In this document: positions 45,501 through 58,310 of the stretch, piece by piece
How the letters are laid out: each line of letters begins with the position of its first letter
Position numbering within the stretch: the stretch's first letter is position 1
Origin: Phytoseiulus persimilis
Taxonomy: Eukaryota > Arthropoda > Arachnida > Mesostigmata > Phytoseiidae
Direction: 5' to 3'
Length of the DNA: 64,000 nucleotides
Assembly (NCBI GenBank): GCA_037576195.1
Contig: CM075103.1
Location: 8,060,001 to 8,124,000, forward strand
The notes under the pieces: generated by a model
Told to the model about the DNA's origin: nothing
What the model saw: the letters and a program-made list of their open reading frames with translations, nothing else
The model's database searches: none
Made by a program: the position numbers and the translations under genes

Positions 45501-48500
45501 GCTGAGCCCCTGGCCCCAACTCGTCCCCGCACAGCGTCGGTGTGAGCTGCTCTATATTCATATCTCCTCATAGTCCGATTCACTCGGCGGTGTTTCGAAT
45601 AGATTCGTGTTCTCCATTTAGATGACCAGGCGGCCTGATTCCCCGGAGCGATCAACCGATTGGTAGAATCTCATTTGAATAAGAACTGCGGTTTGCCTCG
45701 TTGGACAGAGTGATCTGACTCACTCACCAAATTTGCCTCCACAAGATATCTTTGACAAGGCTCGGCGACATTCTGAAGGTACTATTTATTCCTCAACAGA
45801 AACAGTTTGTGAATCCCTTATTGGAAGATCATAACCGACTCGATGAACGCTCCTCGCATCCTATGCACGATGACGATCAGAAAAAAGCTGATCACGGCAA
45901 TGTTCAGTTGTACCGACTCGATTTGCCGAGCCTCCCAGATGCGCTCGGAAGATTCGTGGTCGCCTCGCCCGCTGTTCATCCGCATTCTCTTCGGCTACAG
46001 AGCACGTCGTAGAATCGAGTGGCGATCGGTTGATAATCCGCGCTGCTGAGCCTCGCGGAATTCAAGGAGAAAACACGAACGACGGAATGTAGTAACGGGT
46101 CGAGGTCAGACTAGCGAACGACTTTCAGACGTTTCGGTAAGCATGTTCAAACCTAATAAGGAAAGTCGGAGAATGATTTCGTTGTTATCCCTGGCTCGGG
46201 AAAAGCCATCAGGAATTCTTAACGCGTCTGATAGGTCGTCCGGATGGAAACCCGGAGCCGCTGGCGTTCCCGGGGACGCTGACTTCTGTGAGAGTATGAA
46301 GAGCAAGACAGTGAGCAGGTGGCTGAGGAACATGCAACAGACCGGATGGTAACGGTCGGCGAGGGAGGAAACCATCCCCCAGTGGAGCAAATCTGGCTCC
46401 GGTTCAAAGTGTGCAGAAGTCAGCCGTCGCTAGCTGGCAAGCCGGACGGTCGGCCTGTGGCGGACGCAACATGTTCTACCACAAAAGAATTCCTCTGCGG
46501 CGGGGACGGGGCCGAACACCAGTCGGGTTTCGGCCCTCTTTGTGACAACGTATGCTTTAGTGGGCGGTTGCGGATTCGTCCGGGTGGAACATGGCCGCAT
46601 GGCTCAAAAAGGGACAGTGTGCTATTGCCGGGAAGGCGGGAGGAGGGGAGGGGCTGGGAGTCACCAGGTAGCGGACTGTCCGCAGCCCCGAGTGCTCCGT
46701 GACCATTGTGTTGGTCTCCCAAAGTCGTCGCTCTGCGCGAAAATTCGACCTGTCCAACTTCAAGAGGGGACGCGATGCAAGAAGTCCTGTCGATGAACGG
46801 CCCACAGGAGTTCCTGACCACCCAACGCAAACGCTGTTTGGTCCAAAACGAGCGTTCAGAGCGAAACCCATCGGAACGGCTTCCTCGTTGAGTCTGTTCA
46901 TCTGAGCCAATGAGATCAAGCCAGAGCAGAGGTCGTCAAACTTTTCCGACATTGCTGGCAGCCGCGGCACAGAGTTTGACGACCCCTGAGCTAGAGCCAA
47001 GACCATCGGGATCGCGCATAGGACAGAATAATTTATCTTCGAACAAATGATTCGGTGGAATCGCTGGGTTTCTTCACCATTGTTTCGGAGAGCTTGAAGG
47101 GGAGAGGAGGATTGACTCCAATGAGGCGGTATGAGTGAGGATCTTCGAGTCCGCCCGATTCTGTTCTCGATCTGTCTCCCGAAGCCGTCATTGGGAAATC
47201 CTACGATTCCGTGTAGATCGATTGTTCAGTGCGCTCCGGGGTCCTGACACTTGGCTGAGGTCATCAGCTCCCCCTCATATTCATGACATGTACATCCGCG
47301 TTTCCAGAATTTCCCGCGCAGATTTTCGATTCATTGATAGCGTTCGAATTGTTGGTTTGACCGACGAATTGGTGGAATGGTTTGAGCGGTGTATAGCACA
47401 GGTCCTTCACAGTTTGGCCGAAATTCTTATAAGATGCGATTGGTGACGTACCGACCATCGCCACATGGAGTTGAAGTACCACAGTTTCAGGCGGGACACC
47501 CTGGCTTCGGCTTCTCGGACGGCGGTGAATCGAAGTGACATGGATGGAATGCAACAGGATGTTTGTTGATCTTCACACGAAGCGTGTGTTGTTGAATTTC
47601 GCCCTGGTCCTAACCCTGAGAGGCGAAGGCCACTCGAACGAAGCATTCGAGATCATGGAAGAAAATGTAGATAGAGCTCCTCCAGCGTTAGGATGTCGAT
47701 TCGTCGATTCCGGTTGGCTGCACCCAGATTCTTGAATCTAATCGTCGACAAACTCTAGTTTGTCACTCCAATCCTTCGCCTTGCCAGATCGCAATGCAAG
47801 CGCCCCGGTTTACCACTGAGCAGTCATCGACTTCGACCAGTCGGTTTCGGGAATTTCTCCCTCAGCTTCTGCCGTTTCGTTTACGATGCCAATCCCGTTA
47901 TCGAGTCCCGCGATCGAATATCGGATGGGATGTTTCCGGGGAGGGATTAGGCTAGCATTTGGACCAGATGAGCTTCCGGCATTCCGACTCTGAACCCGCC
48001 CCGACTTGAACTTCTCTTTTGGTGAGATGTGAACGTGGGCGATCGAAGAAGAGGCGCTCGTTGGACTGCGGATTCCTCATCCGTGTCAGAGTAGTTGAAA
48101 CATGTGAACCCTCTTGGAAGCGACGCAGTGCGAGGCGAGGAGAGTAGAAACAGCATCCATGAAGGATGAATAGAGGGTATCGGGGGTATCTCAACCTTGG
48201 AGCGTCCATACGGTTGTGGCGTCGGACAGCGCGTAGTCAGTTGCATGCAAACTCCCGTGTCGGCTGCACGGCGGTGGAGTGCGTGTGGGGTCCATTTCTG
48301 AGGAACTCTTCGTCGAGACCGGGGACTCTCAAGGCTGGTTGAGCCAATGTGCATCTCCCCATACGGTCAGGCGTAGGTTTTGTAACGATGATCTGTGGGA
48401 ATCTCTGGACCTCGCTGGCGTTCGCTAACGAAAAAATTGCGATTCGAAATCTAGCATATCCTTCTGCTGATTCGCACATTGAATCGCTTGGGTATCAACA

Positions 48501-48979
48501 GTGAAGAATAGTCCTTCGCTGGGTCGAGTCTCTTCGTGTGGAAGATTCATAGCAATGGACAAACATGCGCAGACCTATTCGTCGTACGGCCTTGGAGCAG
48601 ACGTTTTTAGGATATCTCCTGTGCACTTTGCAATCAACAGCCCCGTAAAGTTGATATTTTATGTTTGGTTCTTTATAGAACGCCGACCTTGCGACTCTTG
48701 TCTGCTCCAACTTCATCTCCCGCTCAAAACTTGTTAACTTTCTGTTGAGATTCAACACGCGAGAGCGGATGCATGTTCACCTACATCCCCTCTCACCTAC
48801 GATATGTCGAGCTTGCTCGAGCCGCGGCAGAAATGTCTCATTCGTTATATCGAGCGTTTCGCGGTCGAGGACTGGGGAATGTCAGGCGCTCCTCCGAGAA
48901 ATATGAGGAGCGAGACGTTTGGTGAGGTTCAATCCCATACACTCAACGACCAGACGATAGGAGACTTCCTCTCGTGGGC

Positions 48980-49236
48980 AGAGGGGCAACGGAATCTGAA
49001 GGGACTTTCGGATAGACCCTGCACCATTCATGGAAGAGAAATTCATGACGTTCAAGATGTGTACGAGAGGCACGGGTTGGCGACTGAACTCGTCGGAGAT
49101 GACTACATGTGGCATCTCGCACATCTTCCACGGCCGTTTCAAGAGGTTGTCGCTCGAAAAACTCATGGTGCAAAAGACGTTGTTGACAACAGGCGAAGAG
49201 TTTGAATCTGTTGAAGTATGGAGGCGGCTAGAATAC
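48980..49236 (+). other. Coding-looking island ending at a consensus donor
   Basis: A frame open from about 49000 reads D-P-A-P-F-M-E-E-K-F-M-T-F-K-M-C ... C-G-I-S-H-I-F-H-G-R-F-K-R-L-S-L-E-K-L and on to W-R-R-L-E-Y, then TAC|GTAAGAGC at 49236. G/C third positions dominate. An overlapping frame (48804-49205) is also open, so chance is possible. No family recognised. Confidence 0.22.
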
Positions 49237-49616
49237 GTAAGAGCCGGAGCGCTCCTTCCTCAGCTGAGGGAAAACCAACCATATATGTGTAAGTGTTTAT
49301 GTGTGTGGAGGACTGTTTACTGAAATTCTTCGACACGTCTACCAGCGAGCGGGCGTGCGCTGCCTTCGTTTGCCCCCTCTACCCTCGAGTCACCCAGTTT
49401 TCCTTCTTCTCCTCCTCCTCCTGTGACCATACTTTACAGCAGCACGTCCGGGATGCGTGCGGAGGCGTGTGTCGGCTGACGGGGTGTACCTCGGTTGCCC
49501 GATGGTGCTTTCGAGCAATGCGTGTGTATCCGCGTGTTGGGACGCGCGCGCGCTTTCATCCTCTGAACTAAAAGGCTTATAGAGGGATCTTAGTCGGCTG
49601 GATGCGAACAGGCTGA

Positions 49617-49630
49617 GGGGGGGGGGGGGG
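49617..49630. repeat. Poly(G) run, 14 bases
   Basis: Fourteen uninterrupted G residues leading into a GC-rich stretch. Confidence 0.95.
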
Positions 49631-52513
49631 CGGCCGAAAGCGAGCCGCTGGGCGGGTAGCGAGGTAGGCCGACAAGTCGGGAGGCGGACGAGACGTCTTC
49701 CATAATAAAAGTACGGCTTAGCCTTTTCTAAGCAAGCGATGTTGTTCCATGGAACCGCCCATAACAGACGTTGCGTAATACAAATAGCCCCGCTTTCCAG
49801 GAGGAGGTGGGCCGAGAGAACTCGTCGGGGGAGAGTTTAGCGGCGCCCTGGGTGAGACAACGTACGATATAGAAGACTGAGGACAAGAGAAATGAGTCGG
49901 CTGCACGGAAGGGAATTTTCGAGCTCGAAAAATTGGTAGTCCTCCTCGTGAGGCATGCAAACCGGAAAGGCTCCTGCAGACTGACCACAACTTCCGGCGT
50001 TTCCATACGAGGTCACGTTATGAGACGACGGTTGAACAAGATAGTTCATTGCCATTTGAGTAAGACACTTTCCATTCTCGTCCTCGGCTTTCTGTGTACC
50101 TGAACCGAGCATCAGGCAGGGGAGTTCTTGCGTTGCCGGAATCGACAAATTTACTCCTCTGCCGACACTATCAATATCGTCGACTCCCATTTCTCTCTCT
50201 GATGAACATCAGAACCAGCTCAAATGTGGAAGCGCAATCCATCTTCTCTGTCTTGCATCTCGACAGCCCAGGAAGCCCCCAGAGCCCTCTTACTCGCGGA
50301 TCGTGAGAGAATCGAACAGAGTAATGGAATAGTAGAAGTTTTGTCACGGCAGTGCTCTCTCACCACTATGCGGATGGAGAATCTGGTCATGCGGGATGAG
50401 CGCAGATTGAAGCCGGGAGTAGGATCAAAATGCAGGTTCCATGCCTGGCCTTCATGCAACATACTTGAGGGAGCGCAGCATCGTCAGCATGATAAAGAGG
50501 AATGAAAAGACCAGAGAACAGTCGGAAAGCGGAGGATGATCAGAAAAGACGAGCTCCAATCGCCTGGAGGAGAATCAGTGAGAGGAGCGGATACGGATAA
50601 GGACAGAGGGGAAAATCAGAAGCGCGGAGACGGGGAATCAGTGAGAAGGGTGAGAGTGGAATATGGGGAAAGGGAAAACCGAGGGGAGCCAAAATGATTG
50701 AGAGTCCGGTCTTGTAGCTCTCCCAACGGAGGCCCTCGAAGATGATTATGTTCATAATGTAAGTCTTAGGAAGCTTTCCCACTTCATGTGATTTCGATTT
50801 CTGGAAATTGAAGAAAGATAAGAAACAATACATGAAGCTCACGATGGATACCCGTGGATCCGCGAGAGATTTTGGGGTAGATGAGTCCCTATGAGCGGGT
50901 TATGTAATGCGATGAAAAGCTTTTCGTGGGAAACGGATCTCGGGAATTGCAAACTGAGGAGGCTCTATCGTCTCAGGGAGGAAACGAGTGAAAATGAACA
51001 AATTTCGGCGACTGAGTGGGAAGTACATATACTTAGGAGCAGGCGATGAGGTGATCCAGAGCTCTCTTTCGCTGCTCTCTCAACTCATCCATTGCTTACG
51101 AGTCCCTGCGGCCCACGACGCCGCCTCGATTAGGAGCCTGGCCTCAAAACATGTCGTCGCTGCCGCTCCTGTGGCTGTTTCCGATATGCTTGCTGGTGTC
51201 TCCCCTAGCACACAACCTCCGGTGCAGGAGAGCAGGACATCCTGGCAGTCAGAACAACAGGCCCCAGAGCCAGCAAACATCAGCTTAGGTCAACCTGCGA
51301 CTCTTAGATAGACCTGTGGACCGACAACAAGCTTGGGAGCTTGCCGAGGAGCAAAGCCCCGTCCGGCGAAGTTGGTTGCCGCCGTTGGGACGGGCTCGAG
51401 ATCGAACTTCGGTCCGTCGATCTTCCTCATAACGAGTTGCCAAGCTGGGCTTAGTGGAGCCGAGCAAACCCAAGTCAAGCCGGGGACACAACGTGCTCTC
51501 TATGTTGGCGGATTCCGCCCTTCATGATACAATTATACCGATCAAGCTACTCGATCAAAACATGATGCTCCTTGTCTCTGGTAAGGGTGGATGACGATGC
51601 TCCTGCTCGTGACTTTCACTGAGCAAGGGGGAGGCTTCTAGAACTTGAGGACGACATTCTACACAGCGTTGGCGAAGCCAGTTCCCGGGAGAAGGGAACG
51701 TCACGAAGTCAGCTCAACTGCACGAAACTCCGACGACGTTTCCGGAACCGTGGCGCTGGGTTTTCTCGGGGCTCGGAAACTTTCAACACTGCATTTCTGG
51801 GGTGTGACCCGCGATTACCAGAGCGGGTCCAAGATGCACCAAGGCAGCAGAATCGATGAATCCTGGTTGGCAATGAAGAAACAGTTCACGTTTGAATGGA
51901 GGTCGATCCGAGGATCCTCGTTTGTGAGAACTCCGCTGACGTCGTCATTGCACTTCGAAGAGCGTCGGAAGCGGACACGGTGGAGAGCGTTTTTGTGCTT
52001 AGGACATTAGGGATCTGGTCCATAGCGTATTCTCAAGATGACCCAAGCTCTCTCTGGACAGCCGGTCGGTCGGTCGCGGGAGCTTTGAAACAGAAAGAAT
52101 TTTTATGGCGATTAACAGCGAGTCCTGCGAAAAATGGCCGATAAACCAAGGACGAGGTCAGCGAGGTACAGGCTAGAGATATGCTCCACATACGGTTCTT
52201 AGCACATCCCCCGCTGCGGCCAAGAACACCTTGGTACAGCACCATCAGTTACGAGAACGTTCCGGGGTCCCGCCAGAGAGCTCTCTTCCGAGTTTCCGCT
52301 GAACAAGCTGGGAGGCGGCGGGGATGAGGCTCAACGGTACCCAGCCTTGCCATTTCTGTTACTTCTCCTCGCCTCGAGGTCTGTCTTCCGAAATTCACTG
52401 AGGAATTCTCCCGAAACGACGGAACTTGTCCAAAGACAATCGAGACGAGGGAGAGCCGGAGCAGCGGACAAAGATATCGCCGATTCTAACGGACGGGAGG
52501 AGAGAGGAGTTGA

Positions 52514-53002
52514 TTGCGACAACGAAATGAAGAGGAGATGATCGCTGCGGTTGGAGCAAAGAGGAATCCTAACTCGACGGAGACTCAACAGGTCGCGGTC
52601 GAGTCAGCGGTTCGTGCGCTCAATGAGCCCGGGGAGGAAATCTCGCGTCCTCCTTTCCTCCTCGCCCAACGACTCCTGCAACAGGAAATAACTTTAGTGA
52701 CGAAACGACCAACACCACTAACTCACTCACCGGCTCATCGAGAACAAGCGCAGAAGAGACCAAAGAGAAAAGATCGAACGCCTGTAGCAGCGCAGAAGTC
52801 ACAAGGAATTGCTGAAAGACTGGTCAATCTCATTTCGGGGCCGGAATCAAATTTCTGTTTCGAACTCTTTGTGTGCGACTACTCGGCAAAAAATCGGTCG
52901 GCTGAACAACTACCCAGCCAGGAACTCCGCCAGTCGACTGAGCAAATATCGACACGACTTTCCCGGAGCCGAGATAGAACGTCCGGAGGAGGAACCGAGT
53001 AG
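52514..53002 (+). other. Uncharacterised 162-codon open frame
   Basis: A hydrophilic frame rich in Glu, Gln, Arg and Ser without gaps. Length alone is near what chance gives in DNA of this composition and no motif is recognised; the opposite strand is partly open too. Confidence 0.15.
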
Positions 53003-56000
53003 ATGAAGGTTGTGAGAGGAAGGGATTGAGAACCAAATCGAAACTTTAACTTTGTTCTACCCTCGTTAGCGAAGACGCATCTATGCTGCTGACGTTGGAG
53101 AACAATCACGCAGCCTGTAGGAAGAGAGCCGGTACTCGCAAGGTACGGTAGAGACGTCATTGAGCGCCACGAAATTTCACTTCGCGGTGTTGTGACTCCC
53201 TTCACGGATTCAGCTCAGATTCGTCTCTCAGAAAATTGAGACACCGCGGAGTTAAGAAAAACGATCGGCAGTGATTTTGAAAGATTCTATTGTTATGCAT
53301 CTCGCGAAACGGTTTCCGACGATTGAACAGAACACTCGAACGAAACGTACAAAGGTCAGAGCAACGGCCCCCCTCCTCCCCCAAAACTCTTCGATGATAT
53401 TGGGAAGGGTGGTATTCTACTTTGATGGACGAGAAAGTTCCACAAAGATTCAGTCTTATCAGGAAAATTCTCACAGGTTTGAAAACCATGTTGATTGCGT
53501 CATGAAAATCTCGAGACGATGATCATCATCATCATCGGCATCATCATCACATCCTTGGCCCACCCCAAAAAAAAGCTGGGTACGCCCCTGCCCAGTTTGA
53601 GACACATATGATGTTGACAATTTTTCCGCCGCCGCCAGGCCAGTTCGTTCCCTCTGCTGTGGTATTTTGCTCCGCTGGAAACCATTATTGATTATTCACG
53701 AAAACAACAGACGGTTCTCCGGAAAACGATCATAAGCTGAGGCGAATCGTTCCTTCTGTCTCTGTTTGGTCATCGAGTTGGTTAGGAGACATGTGAAGAA
53801 GTGACAGAGGGCTGCCATCGCTTGGAATGATGAAACTCCTCCTGAACTGTGAGGGAAATCGGTGTCGCTCCACTTGGAGGCGAATCGGTGATAAAGAAAA
53901 AAGGCAGGCTCCATCACGAGCTGGCCCACGGACAACCTCGATGAAAAGACCGAAGCTTGGAGCAGGAATCTTCGGAGCGATGATTCAGTGCTCGATTTGA
54001 GCCGGGGTCGATGGTCTAGTCGGCTAGGTGTCCCGATGGCTTGGATCGGCGTCGCCCGTCCGGTTGGTTTTCTCTCGTCCGGTCCTCATCTCGGATCCTC
54101 CATCTTGGCGTGCATCTGCGTCGAGTCGACGTCAAAGCTGTCGGTGGCATCGCCGCTGCTGCTGGGTTAACGTTGGCCTCCATGGACGACGTCTTCTTCT
54201 CGAGCTCAACCACAAGTTGCACTCAGGAAAGCGTCAGATAAGGAGACACAGCTTCCGGGTGATGAGCAACGAGCTTGTTGGCCTCGTTTTTCGCCCACTG
54301 CCACTCAGCAATGGTATTCCTTCTTTTTCCCTCGTCCCCGATCCGGTTCTCGCGTCATTGCCTCCTCGAGTGCTGAGGATTTTTCCATTGGTTCTTCTGC
54401 CGCTACTCCGTTGCCGCCACCTCGTCCAGTCGTGGGAGACAGTTTCAGCGATTCCTCCTTCCCTACCGGATCCCTCCAGAGGATACTAATTACTATTTGT
54501 TACTATTTACCATTTCCCTTTTTTTCCATTTGTTCACCGTGGCGACTGGATTCTGAGCTCCTCAACTTCTACTGGGGAAGGGGGGGGATGAAAATCGTTC
54601 CAACTTCGCCAGGGGCTTCCGCTCCTGATCCGACTCCGGGCGAAATCTTGGCCGATATTTGTCTTGGACGACGCTATACTTTGCCGGGCTTCATCCCTTG
54701 ATTGCGAGGGAGGCGGAACAGAGAGCTGGAACTCTTAATCGCCCGGAGAGAAGAATCACACTCTAGTCTCGACGAATGCTGGACAGCAGCGGGTGCCGAG
54801 CAACCAGGAGACGCGGAGACAACCAGGCCGAATCGTTTGGCCTAGAATCTAGTCTTTTCGGCTCTTTCCCCCTCAGCTGTAGGCGGGAGCTTGGCATTCA
54901 GGGAGGGTTCTTGCCATTCAGCGCCTGTGCTCCTCTTTCGTCGTCCCACACATTGTTTCGATGTTTGATTCCGGTTGTGCCTCCTTTAACCCTCCGCCGC
55001 AAATGGTTCGCAAGCCTCGCCCTATGTGGAATCCTACAAAGACGGCCATTCTACCAAACGACAATCCGAGGAGACATTGTTTGCGCGCCGAGCTCGGCTT
55101 AGATTCTCGAGTTTCGAGTATCACAAGAGAAAACCGCTTCGCTTCGTCTGGTTCCGATTGTCGAGGTCGAATCCTACGAGCCCGAGAGAGGATCGAATGC
55201 AGTCCGCAGGACCCGTCATCGAATCCAGGTGAAACGGCGGGATAGCCACTTTCTCACGAGGTCTGCCTTCATCAAGGAGCTTAGTGGAAGCTTCTCTCGA
55301 ATTCTGTCCTCCCCGTCCCGGTCCATGGGCATAGCCCCGAGAATGTTCTCTGGGACCCAGAGGGGAACTCGAGCACACAAGAAAAACGACGCGTGCGGCG
55401 GAAAGCGTCGGCAGCGCGAGCAGCGGCATAACTGACCTATTCTGTAGCCAAATGTTTTTGGTAGCTCTCGTAAAAAGTTTACGGCCGCTATCTACTACAA
55501 CCAGAGAGCATTTGGTCGAGACCACATTAGACTATTTCACGTCAAGTGTGCTCTACGTTCAGGAGGCCGATCCCTCGCCACCTTCTCCTCTGGATTCCTC
55601 CATGCAGGAATGGCCGGATGGTAAGCTACCGGCTCGTTACCCAATCATCCCCTTTCGTCTTCAAATCGGCCCTTACCCCGGGCCGCGGAGTTAGTTGTCA
55701 GTTGTTTCGATGCTGACCTGAACACATCAAAATAATGAATTAAGTTAGAGTTGAAGTCGCTCAATTACGCCTCCAAACTTAACAAATGCTTAACCAGTTG
55801 CGGAACGTCGATCGATGAAATATTCCAAAGCGGTTCTTTCTACCGCCTCCCGCTCGTGTGAATGTATGAGCGTGAGCTCGGTCAATATTGTTTCTTGATC
55901 TGTCAAATCACCCTCATGGACGCTAAACTGATCAGTTATCATCTGTCTAGCCCGGGTCATCCGAAAAGAGCGATAGGTTCTGCAATATGGGCTTGGTGCC

Positions 56001-57509
56001 GGCGATTTCTCCAAATATTGTTGTGTTACCACCTTACTATCCGTTGTCCGGATTTTTGAGATGCTCATCGAGTGGGTCGTGGACGATACGGGAATGTGAA
56101 GATAGTATTCCCCGAGAAATAACAGACGGATATGGCCATTCCTCTGCGAACTTAGCGAAGGAACGCTTCGACTTGAATGCCGATTACAGAAGGAAACCTA
56201 TAAGAGCTGGCCTGTTTCCCACATCAAACTCTCCTGCGCAGCATGCATCAAGTCGAACGCCGGTACCTAATTTGCGTCTCGATATCTCCGCCAGCGGTTC
56301 CTAGGGAATCCACATCGGGCATTGGGTTCCTGAGCACGCACCAGTAGTTTGTGATGTTTGTGAAGAGAGTGCTCGACCAAGGAGTGGGGTCAAGTTTCGA
56401 CGATTGACTTTTTCACGAAATCGCTGGGCTCTATACATGAAATGCGTCATCATCTTCTATGCAGAGACTGCGGTGGCCTCATGAGGTGCTGATTCTGCCT
56501 GAATGGGACTCAGGGAAGAAAACGGTCTTTTTGCCTCAGGATTCAACTCATGCTCTTGATTTGAATGCCAGAGGTTTCACTCTATTTCCCACTGGGAAGT
56601 ACAAGCAATCTGAAACTGCTGAATCCGCCTAGCTGTGCCTATACTTCCGACTGCCCATTTCATCGCCCCCGAATCGTTGTTGAGCCACCGGCGTTCCAAC
56701 TTATTACATGCATGCCTGGATTGATACTGTGAGCAGGCTTGTTCAGATGGAAGTTTCGCTCGTTTGATTGTACTCGAAACCTCTAGGAAATTGGGGGAAT
56801 GAGCTGAGCGAGCTAAGAATTTTTCACATCATTGACGGTGTTCATATGCAAACGTGTACTTGTGCACGCGAAGATCAAAACACGGGATAAGTCGCCTCTA
56901 ATGTTGCTCTCGGTCCTAAGTGGGCTAGCAGTGATATTTGGATACTGTCGCTGTCAGCGCTGAACTTCCAACTCCGGCTCATGAGAAGATTTGGTTTCGT
57001 TGAAAGCACTACCCAGAGCTGATCGCGTCACCCAGGTCCCCCACTGTCCGCTGGGTGACCCCTCAACTTCCAAAACTAGCCTCGACGTCGCAGAATCGCC
57101 CTGTTCCGAAGAGCGGATCGGTCGCTGCATCGCTGATGCTCGACCTGACAGGACGCTCGGGACCGATTTTTCGACGTCAGTTCACCTACATCGCATGCAG
57201 CTCCGGGGCTAGTGACATTCCAATCGTCGCTTCTCCTGTCGTCTGCCTTATTGTCAGCCGTGTACCCCCGCATTCCGCCGGGATCTCCAATCCCTTCCAA
57301 GAATCGTCGCACGCTCGAAACGCACGGCTCTATTCCGTGACCGTGCAGAGAATCCCTCCTGTCTGCGGGAGCATGATCTGCTGCGGCAGGAATCATGTCC
57401 TCGTTGATTGGCGCCCTTTTTCCGAGCGCGCGAGCTCATTGCCGACGAGTTTTTCCGTCAGGGATGCGCTCTACCTCCGGAGCAGTCTGATTCGGTTTGT
57501 CGAGTCATG

Positions 57510-58310
57510 ATAGAATCAGATTGTCGTCAGATCTGTTGACAAACATGAAAACCTCTTCGTGTTCACTCGACGTATGGGCCTTCAGCTATCCCCAGCGAAA
57601 GGCGACGTTCCCCGTATTGGCCCCGATCTCCCTCAAACCCGCTGCATGATTGGTCTCGATGTATCTAAACCTTTACAGAACCTATGTTTTACCTTATGTT
57701 GAATATTGTTGTATGGTATGTAACCCGCCCGGTATTCTAAGGAGCGCCTACTCCTAGGAGAGAATGCAGAATCGATTCCTGCGTCATGTTGAGAGTCGGA
57801 CGCCGTTTGCCGCGAAAGTCAGTGCATACTCTCTCTGTTGCTGAGCGTATGAACCTCGCCGACGCTAGATACCTTGGCCGTTTGATGCGAAAAGATGACA
57901 AGTTCGATGAACTGTTCACGATATCAGCGAGCAGCTCCAGACGCGGATCTGTCTCTTACGGGCAAAAGCTATGCCTGAGTCAACAAAAGTATCGCACAAT
58001 TACCCGTGAAGAGCGGCTTCATGAATGTGTGGATGATGTCCCTCACACGTGCGCCACCATGTTTTCAAATCGGTGTCCATCCTGATCTACTGGCTTATGT
58101 ACAACCGGTATACACGTACCGCTTCTTTCAACAACCCCCATCGGATAAAGATGGTGTTCACTTCAAATATGGCCTGGCATATTAGTCCGTTCACAAATAA
58201 TAGGACGTACAACAACGTTGTAGTCCCAATCCACAAAACTCGGCTTGCTTCGCCCTCCAGAAATCATGCTCCAGATTTGAGAAGTCATTGCCCCGCGGAA
58301 GGACAGTAGA
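57510..58310 (+). mobile_element. Decayed LINE fragment (C-terminal part of reverse transcriptase protein)
   Basis: One frame reads L-N-L-Y-R-T-Y-V-L-P-Y-V-E-Y-C-C-M-V, then after a stop E-R-M-Q-N-R-F-L-R-H-V. These are the classic LINE blocks L-Y-x-x-Y-V-x-P-x-x-E-Y and E-x-x-Q-x-R-F-x-R. The sequence then shifts frame into L-S-V-A-E-R-M-N-L-A-D-A-R-Y-L-G-R-L (57786 on), the 'L-x-x-R-R-x-x-x-D' block. Further downstream (58110-58300) is a weak tail resembling the end of such proteins. The upstream part (from about 57540: R-R-M-G-L-Q-L-S-P-A-K) fits the pre-K block. At least two stops and one frameshift: dead copy. Confidence 0.72.

Larger units (their letters stand above)
36110..57500. other. 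Long stretch without an assembled gene
   Basis: Apart from the low-confidence islands listed separately, nothing forms a supported gene. An AT-rich patch at about 44400-44580 contains two TACGTATACT copies. The bases from 42.6 to 48.8 kb hold only overlapping short frames. A minus-strand frame at about 46345-46130 has a hydrophobic start (M-F-L-S-H-L-L-T-V-L-L-F-I-L) but no clear donor. CAT-trinucleotide repeats lie at 53522-53550. Confidence 0.5.

Noticed and set aside
53998-54075. tRNA-like A-box (TGGTCTAGTCGGCTAGG)
   Set aside because: No matching T-arm (GTTCGA) at the right distance and no acceptor stem; at most a tRNA-derived repeat head.
57055-57510. 151-codon + frame just before the LINE fossil
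   Set aside because: Ser/Arg-rich with no motif; the minus strand is open over most of the same bases.
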